DNA of 64,000 nt from Lucinisca nassula (Eukaryota; Mollusca; Bivalvia; Lucinida; Lucinidae). The stretch's first letter is position 1. Every line of letters starts with the position of its first letter. The stretch lies in the NCBI GenBank assembly GCA_963580285.1, contig OY757010.1:209096138-209160137 (forward strand), given 5' to 3'. The notes below the pieces were generated by a model. The model worked only from the letters and a program-made list of their open reading frames with translations. It made no database searches and was not told where the DNA came from. The position numbers and the translations under genes were made by a program. Positions 42,726-53,990 of the stretch are shown piece by piece.

Positions 42726-44325
42726 TCTTGGTAGAGGTTCACTAGATGAAGCTACATACCAAATATCAAAGACCTGGGCCTTGCAGTTTCAGAGAAGATT
42801 TTGTGAAACACGAATACATCCCTGGGCATGGTCATTTTTTTCTTCGAAGTTGGTCACAGGTCAAGATCAAGGTCACAGGTCAAGATATTTTGTTTGATGT
42901 CACAAGGAACCTACATGCTCAATATAAAGGTTCGAACTCAAACAATTCATAAGTTACGACCAATAATAATTTAATCTTTAAAATAGGTCAAGGCCAAAGG
43001 TCAAAATTTGTTGTTTGGGCATACAGTCCTTGTCACAAAGGAACCTACATACAAAATATGAAGGCTCTATCTCAAACTGTTCAAAAGTTATGGCCAATGT
43101 TATTTTTTCTCTTAAGTAGGTCAACAGTCAAGGTCACAGGTCAAATTTTTTGTATGGACGTGAAGCCCTTGTCACAAGGACCCTACACACAAAATATGAA
43201 GGCTCTATCTCAAACGGTTCAAAAGTTATGGCCAATGTTATTTTTTCTCTTAAGTACAGGTCAACGGTCAAAGTCATAGATCAAAATATTTTGTATGGAT
43301 GTGAAGCCCTTGTCACAAGGAACCTAGGCTCTATCTCAACTGGTTCAAAAGTTATTACCAACATTATTTTTTTTCTTTTAAGTGGGTCAAAGGTCAAGGT
43401 ATTGGTCACAGGTCAATTTTTTTTATGGACGTGAAGCCCTTATCACAAGGAATCAACATGCAGAATATGAAGACTCTACCTCAAATGGTTCAAAAGTTAT
43501 GACCAATGTTATTTTTTTTTCTTAAAAGTAGGTCAAGGTCAAAGGTCAATTGTTTTTGTGTAAGTGGGAAGTCCTGGTCACAAAGAACCCACATGCCAAA
43601 TGTGATGGCTCTAACTCAACTGGTTCAGTGGTTATGACCGATGTTATTTTTTTCTTTAAAGTAGGTCATGGATCACGGTCAAGGTCACAGGTCAAATTTT
43701 TTGTATGTTTGGAAAGCCTTTGTCACAACGAACCTACATGCCAAATATGAAGGCTCTATCCCAAACAGTTCAAAAGTTATGGCCAAGGTTAAAGTTGCCC
43801 ACGTTTTTCTTTAAAGTAGGACATGGGTCAAGGTCAAGGTCACAGGTCAAATTTTTTTGTATGTTTGAAAAGCCCTTTATGACCAACGTTAAAGATGTCC
43901 ACATTCTTATTTAAACTAGGTCATGGGTCAAGGTCACAAGTCAAATTTTTAGAATGTTTGGAAAGCCCTTGTCACAAGGAATCTACATGCCAAATATGAA
44001 GCCTCTATCTTAAATGGTTCAAATGGTATAACCAACGTTAAATTTGTCCACATACAATCAAACAAACAGACAGGGCAAAAACAACATAACCCGCTATCGA
44101 TACCGGGGACATAAAAAATCTATTTGGGCTCCTGTAACCTACATGTGCAACAGACCAGAACCATTTGAACAACTTTAAAAGGGGACTACCTAAGGATCAT
44201 TCCTGTGAAGTTTGGTCAAAATCTGATCAGTGGTTTAAAAGATGTTGTTTGAAGAAATTGTTTACGGACACACGATGGACGAAAAGTGATCCCAAAAGCT
44301 CACCTTGACACTACGTGAGCTAAAA
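42726..44325 (+). mobile_element. Pearl/HINE-like element 4: alpha/delta remnant with a gamma element inside
   Basis: Begins in an alpha unit (CTTGGTAGAGGTTCACTAGA, 5' end missing). From about 42805 (TTGTGAAACACGAATACATC) about eight gamma units follow (GTGAAGCCCTTGTCACAAGG, CAAACTGTTCAAAAGTTATG, AGGTCAAGGTCACAGGTCAA), ending GGGGACATAAAA near 44114. It then resumes exactly in the delta segment (ATCTATTTGGGCTCCTGTAA) and ends with AGCTCACCTTGAC...GTGAGCTAAAAA. This reads as a gamma element inserted in an alpha/delta element. Confidence 0.7.
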
Positions 44326-44334
44326 AACTAAATC

Positions 44335-45170
44335 TTAGTCATCCAGGACCTTGACCTTGGGAACTGATAAACTTCCATTCAGCTGACTGCAGAATATCAT
44401 TTCTGATGCCACAGGCTACCATGCAATCAGAAATACCCACTGTTTTGCCAAAAGAGGTCAATGTCAACCAAAGGTCATCCTTTGAACAAACTTGGTAGGG
44501 CCCGAGCCCCCAATGCTGCATACCAATTTTCAAGGTCATAAGCCATTTGGTTCCTGAGAAATATATTTTTTGAAGGTTTTTACCATGTATGGGCATGGTG
44601 GCCACAATGGTCATTTGAACAAACTTTTGTTCCCCCTTCCCATTGAGGCATCACATGTAATTTTGTTTCAACCTAGCAGTTTAAGTGGCGAAGAAGATAT
44701 ATACTGAATCTGAGCCATCCAGGACAAAGGTCAGTAAATGACCTTGACCTCTGGAATTGATAAATTTACATTTGCAAATTACATAAATGGTGCCAAAGGC
44801 CACCATTCAATCAGAAAAAACACTGCTTTACCTTTTTTTTTCCATACAAATGTCTAAGTGACCAAATTTGACCTTGACATAAAACAGGTCAAGGTCAACC
44901 AAAGGTCATCATTTGAACAAACTTGGTAGGGCCCAAGTCCCAGTTCATCTTCCATTTGGTTCCTGAGAAGAAGATTTTTAAAGGTTTTTGCCATATATGG
45001 TAATGGCAGTCATACTGGTGATGTGACCCAGTCCCCCTTCCCATAAGAGGCTCCACATGTAATTTGGTTTCATTTGGCCAAGTAGTTTCAGAGGAGATGT
45101 TATTTGAAAATGCTGATGACGCAGATGCAGACGACGACCGACAATCGACTACTGCCTATACTGTGAGCTC
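44335..45170 (-). repeat. Repeat H, two units (reverse orientation)
   Basis: Units share AAACTTCCATTCAGCTGA, CCATACAAATGTCTAAGTGA, AACAAACTTGGTAGGGCC and GAGAAGAAGATTTTTAAAGG. It ends with a GACGCAGATGCAGACGACGA microsatellite and ACTGTGAGCTCCCCCG, again resembling the 3' zone of pearl/HINE-like elements. ACCTTTAAAAATC (complement, 44958-44980) is the uninterrupted version of the element 2 insertion site. Confidence 0.7.
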
Positions 45171-45172
45171 CC

Positions 45173-45830
45173 CCGAAACTGATTATCAACCAATCAGATT
45201 TCTCGATGCAAATCATTGCAAGAAATTCTTAACCCATTCCTACTTGGAGACTGCGAATTTTGCTGATTTTCACAGTGTTGCCTAGGACAGCAACTTCATA
45301 TATTTCATAATGAATGGTCTGTTTTATATCAAACTCGGCATGAATGTTCACTGGGCAGTAGCCTTTCAAATGGAACCTTTGTGGGCTAAATCAGTGTTGC
45401 CAGAACACTGTAACGAGGGGGCATCTCAAAGTTGACAAAAAGTGTGATTTCACATGTATTTTTGACCGAATCTTAATATTCCCACTGCTGTCAAGGCAAC
45501 AATTAAGGGGTTTGGCACTGGTCATTTTCACTGTCTGCAGCATGTTTTGCCAACATCGATTAAGAGGCATTTTTGACCCCAGACACCCTCAGATTTCATT
45601 TCAGCGGCCGGCTGAGCCATACCCCCAATTTTTTTGTGGCGGTGAGGGGGGGGCTGCTGCCCCACTTCGGCGGTGAGGGGGGATGCCGCCACCCTTCAAC
45701 CCCCCAAAGGTATATTTTTAGTGGGGAGCCGCACCAAAAAACAGGCCATTTTTTTGGGACAACTAATCCTAACGCAAACATAGCTGTCCAGGGATGGGGA
45801 TTGCAGAATTTAGGTGGTTATGGGGCTCGA
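45173..45830. other. Unassigned spacer
   Basis: Contains G/C-rich runs (GGTGAGGGGGGGCTGCTGCC) and a short ORF that looks like low-complexity reading. No gene supported. Confidence 0.35.
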
Positions 45831-45833
45831 AAA

Positions 45834-48107
45834 ACAAGAGGCCCATGGGCCACTATGCTCACCAGAGCTCAGGTGGGCACTGCCAAATTGCAGCCATGTA
45901 TTTTAACATGATATCATTTTAATCTGCCAAATGAACCCCCATATCCAAATGAGCATCAATGTGGACTCAGTATATGAAACATTAGGCCTTTTATGAAGTA
46001 GAGGGGGTGGGGCATGGACCCAATGGAGCCCTGGTTGGTATCACTAAATGTGTTATCACAAAGAACAAGAATATATATGGTTTAGCAGTGGGGATCTGCA
46101 TGGCTGGAGATATAAGTGGAGGGGTTGGAGCATGCCCTGTCGTTCCCAGGAAAGCCCAAGATTGTTGTCCCTAAATGTGTCTCATCATAAGGACCAAGTA
46201 TATATATGGTTTAGGGGTGGGAATCTGAACAGTTTCCAAGATATCCTTTCATGAAGTGGAAAGGAGAGGACTGGCCCCTGCGGACACCCCTACAGTAGGT
46301 GTGCTAATAATAAGGAACAAGAACATATATGAATATGGGGTGGGGATTTGAATGGTTTCTGAAATATATGGCCTTTTATGAAGTGGAAGGGCGGGGCACA
46401 TTGCCTCAGCACAAAGAGACCCCCAAGTTGGTGTGACTGAATGAGTCTTATCATAAGGAACAAGAATATATATGGTTTAGGGGTGGGGATCTGAACTATT
46501 TCTGAGATATGTGGCTTTTAATGAAGTCAAGCGGTGGAGCAAGGCCCGGGCATGCCCCGGGGACTAACAAGCTGGTGTCAATGAATGTGCCTTATCATAA
46601 GGAAGATGAATATATATGGTTTAGGGGTGGGGCTCTGAACAGTTTCTGAGATATAAGGCCTTTTGTGAAGTGCAGGGGTGGGGCAAGGCCCAGGGAGACC
46701 CCCAGGTTGGTGTCAATGAAAGTGTCTTATCATAAGGTACAAGAATATATATGGTTTAGGGGTGGGGATCTGTAAGGTTTCCGAGATATTGTGATATTAT
46801 GAAATGGAGGGGGTGGGGCATGGCCCCAGCACATCCCTGGGGACCCCCAGGTTGGTGTCACTGAATGTGTCTCATCATAATGAACAAGAACATATATGGT
46901 TTAGGGGTGGAGATCTGAACAGTTTCTGAGATATATGGCCTTTTGTGAAGTGAAGGGGTGGGGCATGGCTCCGGTGCACCCCGGAAGACCCCCAATTTGG
47001 GTTCAATGAATGCGTCTTATCATAAGGAGCAAGAATATATATGGTTTAGGGGTGGGGATCTGTAAGGTTTCCGAGATATTGGGCCTTTTATGAAATGGAG
47101 GGGCGGGACATGGCCCCGGCGCATCCCGGGGGACCCCCAGTTTGATGTCACTGAATGCGTCTTATCATAAGGAACAAGAGTATATAGGGTTCAGGGGTGG
47201 GGATCTGAATGGTTTCCGAGATATTGGGCCTTTTATGAAGTGGAGGGGGTGGGGCATGGCCTTGGCACATCCCGGAGGACCTCCAGGTTGGTGTCACTGA
47301 ATGCGTCTTATCAATAGGAACAAGAATATATATGGTTTAGGGGTGGGGATCTGTAAGGTTTCTGAGATATAAGTCATTTTATGAAGTACTGGGGGCGGGG
47401 CATGGCCCCGGCACAACCTACTGGACCCCCAGGTTGACATAAAAGCATATGGCTGAGAGAAGTTTACTAAAGGAACATTTCTATAAAAGTTTTGTCAAAA
47501 TAACTGCAAAGGCTTTGTAGTTAATGCCATTTTTCAATTTTCCCCATTATAAGTCTATGGAAAATCTAAGTTGCCATAGCAACCAAACTAAAGAGCCGAA
47601 TTTCATAAAAAACACAAAACCTGTAAAGGCAAATATGGTGAATATTTCCATAAACTTTCAGCCTCATAGAGCATACGGTTTCTGAGGAGATGATTTTTTA
47701 AGTATTTTTTTTTTCTATTTTTTCATTTTGGTTTCCATGGCAACCAATACAAATGAGCAGTAGGTCTAAAATCATATGGCAGATAGTAGATTGCCTAAGG
47801 AATATTTCTATGAAAGTTTTGTCAAAATATCTGCAGTGGCTTGGCAGTAAATGCCATTTTTCAATTTTCCCCATTATAAGTCTATGGAAACTCTAAGTTG
47901 CCATAGCAACCAAACCAATGAGCCGAATTTCATAAAAAACACAAACTTTCAATCCCCCAGCCCAAGGATGCTACAGATAAAATTTGGGCTGAATCGGTCC
48001 AGTGGCTTCAGAGAAGAAGATGTTTGAAAGTGTTGACGTCAGACGACGACAGACAACTGCCTATCCTATAAGCTCCCCCGGAGCCTTCGGCTCTGGTGAG
48101 CTAAAAA
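45834..48107 (+). mobile_element. Pearl/HINE-like element 5 (epsilon core, 127-147 bp x10)
   Basis: Starts ACAAGAGGCCCATGGGCCAC, with a perfect GGCCCATGGGCC palindrome. Ten epsilon units (CTTATCATAAGGAACAAGAA, ATATATGGTTTAGGGGTGGG, CCTTTTATGAAGTGGAGGGG) are followed by two units of about 325 bp (ATTTCTATAAAAGTTTTGTC, CAATTTTCCCCATTATAAGT, 47446-47950), a CAGACGACGACAGACAAC stretch, and a hairpin AGCTC...GAGCC-ttc-GGCTC...GAGCT with TAAAA. Confidence 0.75.
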
Positions 48108-48135
48108 GGGGGGGGGGGGGGGGGGGGGGGGGGGG
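48108..48135 (+). repeat. Poly-G run, 28 bp
   Basis: Immediately follows the TAAAAA end of element 5. Length may be imprecise because such runs are hard to sequence. Confidence 0.85.
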
Positions 48136-48174
48136 TTTCAGACACGTAAAAAGACGTATCTGAGTGGGAAAGGG

Positions 48175-48293
48175 TTAAACTAAATGACAAACAATGAAGA
48201 TCCAGATCAGATATCTTCTTCAGAAGCCATCTGATCTGGATCTACATTGTTTGAAAGATAAGACATATCCGGGCTCAGCAGGACAAGGGTTAA
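48175..48293 (-). mobile_element. Short TTAA MITE family C (internally deleted)
   Basis: TTAA at both ends; only the hairpin (48188-48253) and the right terminal repeat CAGCAGGACAAGGGTTAA remain, so half of the usual interior is gone. Confidence 0.7.
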
Positions 48294-48546
48294 CGTTACC
48301 AGCAGACCACAGTCGTTGTGATTGGCATCTTACGGGGTTAAGGTAGCACTTCCACAATGATATATTGTTGAGCATTCTGAAACAGGAGGAGACACTTCAT
48401 CTGCCTTGAGCTTGAGAAGAAGCTAATATTTTGTCTGAGTCTTCTCAATAAATGGACTTTTGTCAATCTCTTCGTGTAAGGAGACACATTTACATGATAG
48501 AAGTTCTCGTTTAAATAATAGATGAACTCAGGATTTGGTAGCTCTC

Positions 48547-48775
48547 TTAACCCATTTAGTACCAGAAACCCCAAAACGGGTACCCTGGCAAACAGTGCAA
48601 GCCTAGATCAGACGCCGCAGAATGCCGCGTCTGATCAGGGCCTCCACTGTTTGCTAAAAGATCAGTCATTTTCCAAATAAATTTTGATGAAAACAAAACC
48701 TGACACCCCTACATTTTGAAATGAACTCCTGCTATATATAAGGAGAAAGATTCCATTTGGTACAAAAAGGGTTAA
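48547..48775 (-). mobile_element. TTAA MITE family A, copy 12, complete
   Basis: TTAA at 48547-48550 and 48772-48775. Terminal repeats CCCATTTAGTACC and (complemented) CCCTTTTTGTACC. Hairpin 48590-48657. Good reference copy, 229 bp including both TTAA. Confidence 0.85.
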
Positions 48776-48797
48776 AAACTTGTATACCCTCTTCTGA

Positions 48798-49035
48798 TTA
48801 ACCCATTTGTCTTGAATAAAATTCCCTGTCTTCTTTATATAGCAGGAGTCCATTTAAAAATTTTGGGATGACAGGAAAAATGGCTAATTTCATTTTTCTT
48901 TTTTTTTTCTTCTTCTTCTTTTTTTGTGTGGTTTTAGTGGAAACAAACACAATGAATGCCCTGATTGGACGCCCCATTCCGGGCTTACACTTTTTACCAG
49001 TGTCCTGTTTTCGGGTTTCATATAAAACGGGTTAA
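48798..49035 (+). mobile_element. TTAA MITE family A, copy 13, diverged
   Basis: TTAACCCATTTGTCTTGAAT left, TATAAAACGGGTTAA right. A CTTCTT-rich insertion (48895-48930) and a damaged hairpin (48946-49000). Confidence 0.65.
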
Positions 49036-49129
49036 ATGAGAAAGGCAAGTAGACAGAGAAGGCCAGTATACCTTTTAGAGCATGTACTGTATTGTGAATT
49101 CTGAAAATTAGATTGCTTGTTTGTTTTTT

Positions 49130-49870
49130 TTGTTGATTTTCGACTTAAACAGCCCAGTCAAAACTGAGCAATCAGTTAACCTAGTAACCATACTTTTCCT
49201 GACCAGACTTAAGCCCATTACCTCTTACACAATATAAATCATCATTATTGCATTGCATACCAAGTTTGAGGCTTCTAGCATCTGTAATTCCTGAGAAATC
49301 TTTCACTAAAAATTAAGCATTGGCCAAAATGGAGAGAAAGAAGAATGAAAGAACAAATAAGATGAGAAAGCCCATTGTATCTTAGCAATAAAATCAATCA
49401 TTATTGCATTGCATACCAAGTTTGAGGCTTCTAGCTTTTATAGTTCCTTAGAATCTTTGTCGAAAACTTTAACATTGACCTCTATGAGAATGAAAGAACT
49501 GATCAAATAAGCTGAGAAAGCATTGTATCTTATAATCTTTGCATTGCATGCCAAGTTTGAGGCTTCTAGCTTTTATAGTTCCTGAAAAATCTTTGATAAA
49601 AATTCAACATTGACCTATATGAAGAAAAAGAAGAACTAAAGAACAAACAAATAAGCTGAGAAAGACCATTGTCACTCACACAATATAGCTCATTGTCATT
49701 GCACTGCAAACCAAGTTTGAGGCTTCTAGCTTTTATAGTTTGAAAAATCTTTGACAAAGAAATTTAACATTGGCCTATATGGAGAGAAAAAATTAATCCG
49801 AGAAAGCCCATTGTCTCTTACACGATAAGTCCTCATCCTTGTATTGCTTCCCAAGTTTGAAATCGACTCT
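49130..49870 (+). repeat. Tandem repeat, about 125-150 bp x5
   Basis: Units share ATTGCATACCAAGTTTGAGG, CTTCTAGCTTTTATAGTTCC and AAGCTGAGAAAGCCCATTGT-like blocks (near 49250, 49405, 49545, 49700, 49840). GTTTTGACTGGGCTGTTTAAG lies in reverse at the left edge. No clear ends. Confidence 0.7.
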
Positions 49871-49898
49871 GGAGGAAATTTTGATTTGGTACAAAATA

Positions 49899-50273
49899 CA
49901 GTGGACCCGCGTTATAACGACATTCGTTATAACGGCAAAACTCTTTTTAACGACAATTTCAATGGAATGAATTCTTTGCTCTAGGTTTAGCCTCAATTCC
50001 GAGCGGCTTGGGCTTCCCTCGGGTTGGACATGCCTAGTCGTGATATATTCTTATAATTTTGTACTCAAAGAAACAAATGTTATAGACATTCGTTAGAATA
50101 TCCTCATCGAGGCGATTCTAACAAATGTCTAAAACATTTGTTTCTCACTAATGATGTGGAAAAGACCATTTTTAACCTATCATAATCCTAACGGGGATTC
50201 TTTATAACAGCAAATTCATTACAACGCCACGACAGTAGTGAACAAATAATGTCGTTATAACGCGGGTCCTCTG
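49899..50273 (+). mobile_element. Pogo/Tigger-like MITE with P2 centre, copy 2
   Basis: 375 bp; ends CAGTGGACCCGCGTTATAAC and, complemented, CAGAGGACCCGCGTTATAAC; TA duplicated (49897-49898, 50274-50275). P2 palindrome at 50083-50150 (GACATTCGTTAGAATATCCT ... GATTCTAACAAATGTC). Confidence 0.8.
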
Positions 50274-50519
50274 TAGTTTAATAACCTTCAGCGTCTACGG
50301 TATCAAGATCTTCAAAGTCTCAGATAACATTTATTTCTAACCGTTGACAATAAGCCTGATTTACTGGCATATTTCATGGCAAAGTTTTCTAATTACATTA
50401 CACTGTCCTTGCTAAATCAAAATATTTCAAACATGATCATTTTTTATTGATCACAAAAAGCCTCATATTCAAAGGAAATTAAGTTTTGAAACACCTGTTA
50501 CACAAAAGTATGTTAGTCT

Positions 50520-50749
50520 CTGAACCCTTTTTGTATCAAATGGAATCTTCCTCCTAATATATGGCTGGAGTCCATTTCGAAATTTAGGAGTGACAGTTTG
50601 TGTTATCTTTAAAATTTATTTGGAAAATAGCTTAACATTTGCAAATAGTGTAGGCCCTGATCGGACGCCGCATTCTGCGGCATCTGATCTGGGCCTTCAC
50701 TGTTTGCCAGGGTACCTGTTTTGAGGTTTCCAGTACAAAATGGGTTTAA
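50520..50749 (+). mobile_element. TTAA MITE family A, copy 14
   Basis: Left end decayed (CTGAACCCTTTTTGTATCAA), right TTAA at 50746-50749. Hairpin 50640-50708. Confidence 0.75.
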
Positions 50750-50969
50750 CTGCCAATAATGACAGTAAATTGCAGACACCATTTTCAAATTTTCAAATGT
50801 TTTCTTCCTTTTTTTTATCCAGGAAAATCGTTTTATGACTTTACACGTGAACTGACTGCTCAGCAGACAATAATCTGAAATATCAAGCTTTATTTTCTCT
50901 GAAAAATAACGTGAAAATCTGTTCTTAAACGTTCTCCTGTGCTTTCACCGTTAAAAAGCACTACAGATA

Positions 50970-51413
50970 TATGACATTTTTCAAAGATAAGACAATTTTT
51001 TCGTTTTTATTCTATTTTTGTTTTGTTTGTTTGAGTTGAGGTTTTACGTCCCTGTCAACACTATTAAGGTCATTTTTAAGATAGTGCTTCTGATTTTGTG
51101 GGACTTTTACCCAACATTGTGACGAAATGACATCTCAAGCCCAACCGCCCATAGAAACCGATAGGGTTTAAGGAGCAGTCCGACTCACATCACTTTTCCT
51201 GGGTAGGCTTAGACCAAAGCTGTTTACCAGTACTCAAGTTCTGTCGATTTCAGCTCTGCGAGGAAGCACTGTGCAGCCCAATCTATTTCACCAGGCCCTG
51301 ATTTATTCTATTTTTGATGGAATATTCTGTCAGCAAATAGTGCAGGCCCTGATCTGGGCCTGCAGTGTTTGCCAAGGTACCTCTTTAGGGGTTTCCCGCA
51401 TGCATTGGGTTAA
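50970..51413 (+). mobile_element. TTAA MITE family B, copy 3, split by an S2 SINE
   Basis: TTTTCGTTTTTATTCTATTTTTG and ATGGAATATTCTGTCAGCAA are contiguous in other B copies. The right end is TTAA 51410-51413; the left end is unclear. The hairpin is reduced (51331-51370). Confidence 0.65.
51021..51301 (-). mobile_element. SINE S2 with 15-bp target duplication
   Basis: TTTATTCTATTTTTG flanks it (51006-51020, 51302-51316). Minus orientation: tail complement TTTTGTTTGTTTGAGTTGAG at left, head complement near CACCAGGCCCTGA at right. Confidence 0.9.
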
Positions 51414-51613
51414 ACCATTGTATACTTTCCATTGCTATATGTTGGAAAAGTCCATTTGTCATAAGGGGTGTCAGGCCTATTTTGTCTTTTTTTCTTTAGT
51501 TTTGACAGAAAATTCTGTTAGCAAACAGTGCAGACCTGATCTGATGCCAAGCTCTAGGCTTGCACTGTTTGCCAGGGTACCCATTTAGGGGTTTCCCGCA
51601 TACAATGGATTAA
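51410..51613 (+). mobile_element. TTAA MITE family B, copy 4
   Basis: Begins at the same TTAA that ends copy 3 and ends TTAA 51610-51613. Hairpin 51517-51570. Confidence 0.7.
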
Positions 51614-52115
51614 GGGAGGTTACTCTAAGTAAATGTATAATATGGTCAGTTGTACCCGATCATTTTAGGCCTAGAGGAAACATTCTGACCCGGGTTTGAA
51701 TGGTTGCTTCAACCTGCACTCATGTAACTAAAGTTCTCAACTGAAACAAGTTTTGTAATTTTCTCTGTGTTCTCAAGAACCAGAGAACCAATGGTCATGA
51801 GCCACTCACCCGAGTGCTGGGAGTTTATGGAGCCAGTTGATTTCTGAGAAGATTTTTAAAAGATTTTTAAATACAGCTTTCTTCCTCTGACCTTACTTGC
51901 TCCAGCATGCATCCAGCTATTAGGTTCTCAGTGCTCTATGGAGCTGAACAAACCCACCCATATAGATCACGCTGGTTCATAGCTATGCTCCATACTCAAT
52001 CCTTAAATAAAACATCTTACAGTAAATAAATAAATTGCATTAAAGACTTTCAATAAACATCCTATAAAAATCTTATTTACATAATATTTTCTAAATACTA
52101 TGCACTAAGTTGTAT

Positions 52116-52312
52116 TTAACCCGTTTTAGACAGAAAAATCTCCAAAACAAGACTGGCAAATAGCGCAGGCTATCTGATCAGGGCCTTCAGTGTTTGCAGA
52201 AGTTCAGTCATTATAACCTCGAAAATTGAACTCAAACTTGTACCCCTAAATTTCATAATGGTGTACTGCTACATATAAGGCAGAATATTGTATTTAGTAC
52301 AAAATGGGTTAA
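52116..52312 (-). mobile_element. TTAA MITE family A, copy 15
   Basis: TTAACCCGTTTTAGACAGAA left, AGTACAAAATGGGTTAA right; hairpin deleted in part (52152-52200). Confidence 0.7.
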
Positions 52313-52479
52313 TATATGCAGCAGCACTGGGGGTGTATAAAAAATAACAGCATTACTAAAGATGGGTGCATAGATTTAGTGCTACACAGAATAAAAGGTT
52401 TCCAAATGTCCTATCAGTTCATTTCTCACCAATAATAGAAGTACATGAAAGTGGAGTTGATACATGTGACATATTTTCT

Positions 52480-53435
52480 GACATCTTTTGAAGGGAGACA
52501 ACTTTTGTGACTTCCACCCTGATTTCCTGTAAATGGACTGCCTCTGAAAAATGGGGTATTCTTTAACAGGAACGGATTTGCTCCTTAGAGGTCCATTCCC
52601 ACTGGAAAGAATTTGCTCCTTAGGGGTCCACTCTTACAAGAAAGAATTTGCTCCTTAGGGGTCCACTCTTACAAGAAAGAATTTGTTACTCAGGGGTCCA
52701 CTCTTAAAGGAAAGAATTTGCTCCTTAGGGGTCCACTATTACAGGAAAGAATTTGCACTTAAGGGGTCTACTATTACAGGAAAGAATTTGCTCCTTAGGT
52801 GTCTACTCTTACTTTGCTCCTTAAGGCTTCACTCTTACAGGAAAGAATTTGCTCCTTAGGGGTCCACTCTTACAGGAAAGAATTTGCTCCTTAGGGGTCC
52901 ACTCTAACAGGAAAGAGTTTGCTCCTAAGGGGTCCATTCTTACAGGAAAGAATTTGCTCCTCAGGGATCCACCCTTACAGAAGAATTTGTTCCTTAGGGG
53001 TCCACTCTTACAAGAAAGAATTTGTTCTTAAGGGGTCCACTCTAATTTGCTCCTTAGGGGTCCACTCTTACAGGAAAGAATTTGCTCCTCAAGGGTCCAC
53101 TCTTACAGGAAAGAATTTGCTCCTTAGGGGTCCACTCTTGCAGGAAAGAATTTGTTTTTAAGGGGTCCACTCTTACAGAAAAGAATTTGCTCCTCAGGGT
53201 CCACTCTAAAAGGAAAGAATTTGCTCCTTAGGGGTCCATTCTTACAGGAAAGAATTTGCTTCTTAGGGGTCCACTCTCACAGGAAAAGATTTGCTCCTTA
53301 GGGGACACTCTTGCAGGAAGAATTTGCTCCTTAGGAGAAATTCTTTCTTGTAAGAGTGGACCCCAGTTGTTGATTAAAGGGACAAAAATATTTTTGAAAG
53401 TGTGTCCTCCCTTGAAAGTGTATCCTTTCAGGTTA
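52480..53435. mobile_element. TIR element expanded by a 35-bp minisatellite
   Basis: Edges TTTTGAAGGGAGACAACTTT and GTGTGTCCTCCCTTGAAAGT are inverted, like 27990-28430. The interior is replaced by the array below and closes with one inverted unit (GAGAAATTCTTTCTTGTAAG, 53335). Confidence 0.6.
52565..53345 (+). repeat. 35-bp minisatellite, about 22 copies
   Basis: Unit AGGAAAGAATTTGCTCCTTA plus GGGGTCCACTCTTAC, with several short or damaged units. Open reading in places is a by-product of repetition. Confidence 0.95.
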
Positions 53436-53990
53436 AACAAATAAACATGAGGGGAGACATATCTTTTAAAGATAAGTTAGTTCCCTTATTAAAAAGGGGC
53501 CTAAAGAATGGTCAAGTTTTTGGGACCATCATCTGACTGAATATGTGCTGTTTATGATGCCTCAGCACAAAGAAGGGTATCTCATGCAAAAATAGTATGT
53601 AGATAGAGAAAGGCATGAACAATGTTCATTATCACCTTGCCTATACATTGTATGCCTGGGTGGATTAAGATTTTTAACAGAAAAATATCAGTCTTGCAAC
53701 AAAGCAGAATGGACACACTTTCAAGAAAGGAAACTTTTGGCAGAAATGATTTTGCTGACATTGTCAAGTATGGTTTGTTCTGAAAGGACCTTGTTTGTTC
53801 CTCAGAAGCTGATATAATCTTTCTTCAGTAGTCACCTTTTCATAGGAGCCAAGTTTACTAGAGAGCTGGATTAATGAAACTGTTCTCACATGTGAACATG
53901 GGAAAGTCACCTAGCTACATGTACGGTCTGACTTCAAACACATTCGGGACAATGTAAATTTGGTCCAGACAGGGTTAGTTCAAGACACTG

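Noticed and set aside
45573..45911. 112-codon frame rich in G and P
   Set aside because: Low-complexity G/C runs, opposite strand also open, and it runs into the start of element 5.
52849..53161. Repeated-protein open frames (LLRGPLLQERICS)
   Set aside because: Product of the 35-bp minisatellite; frames break at each length variant.
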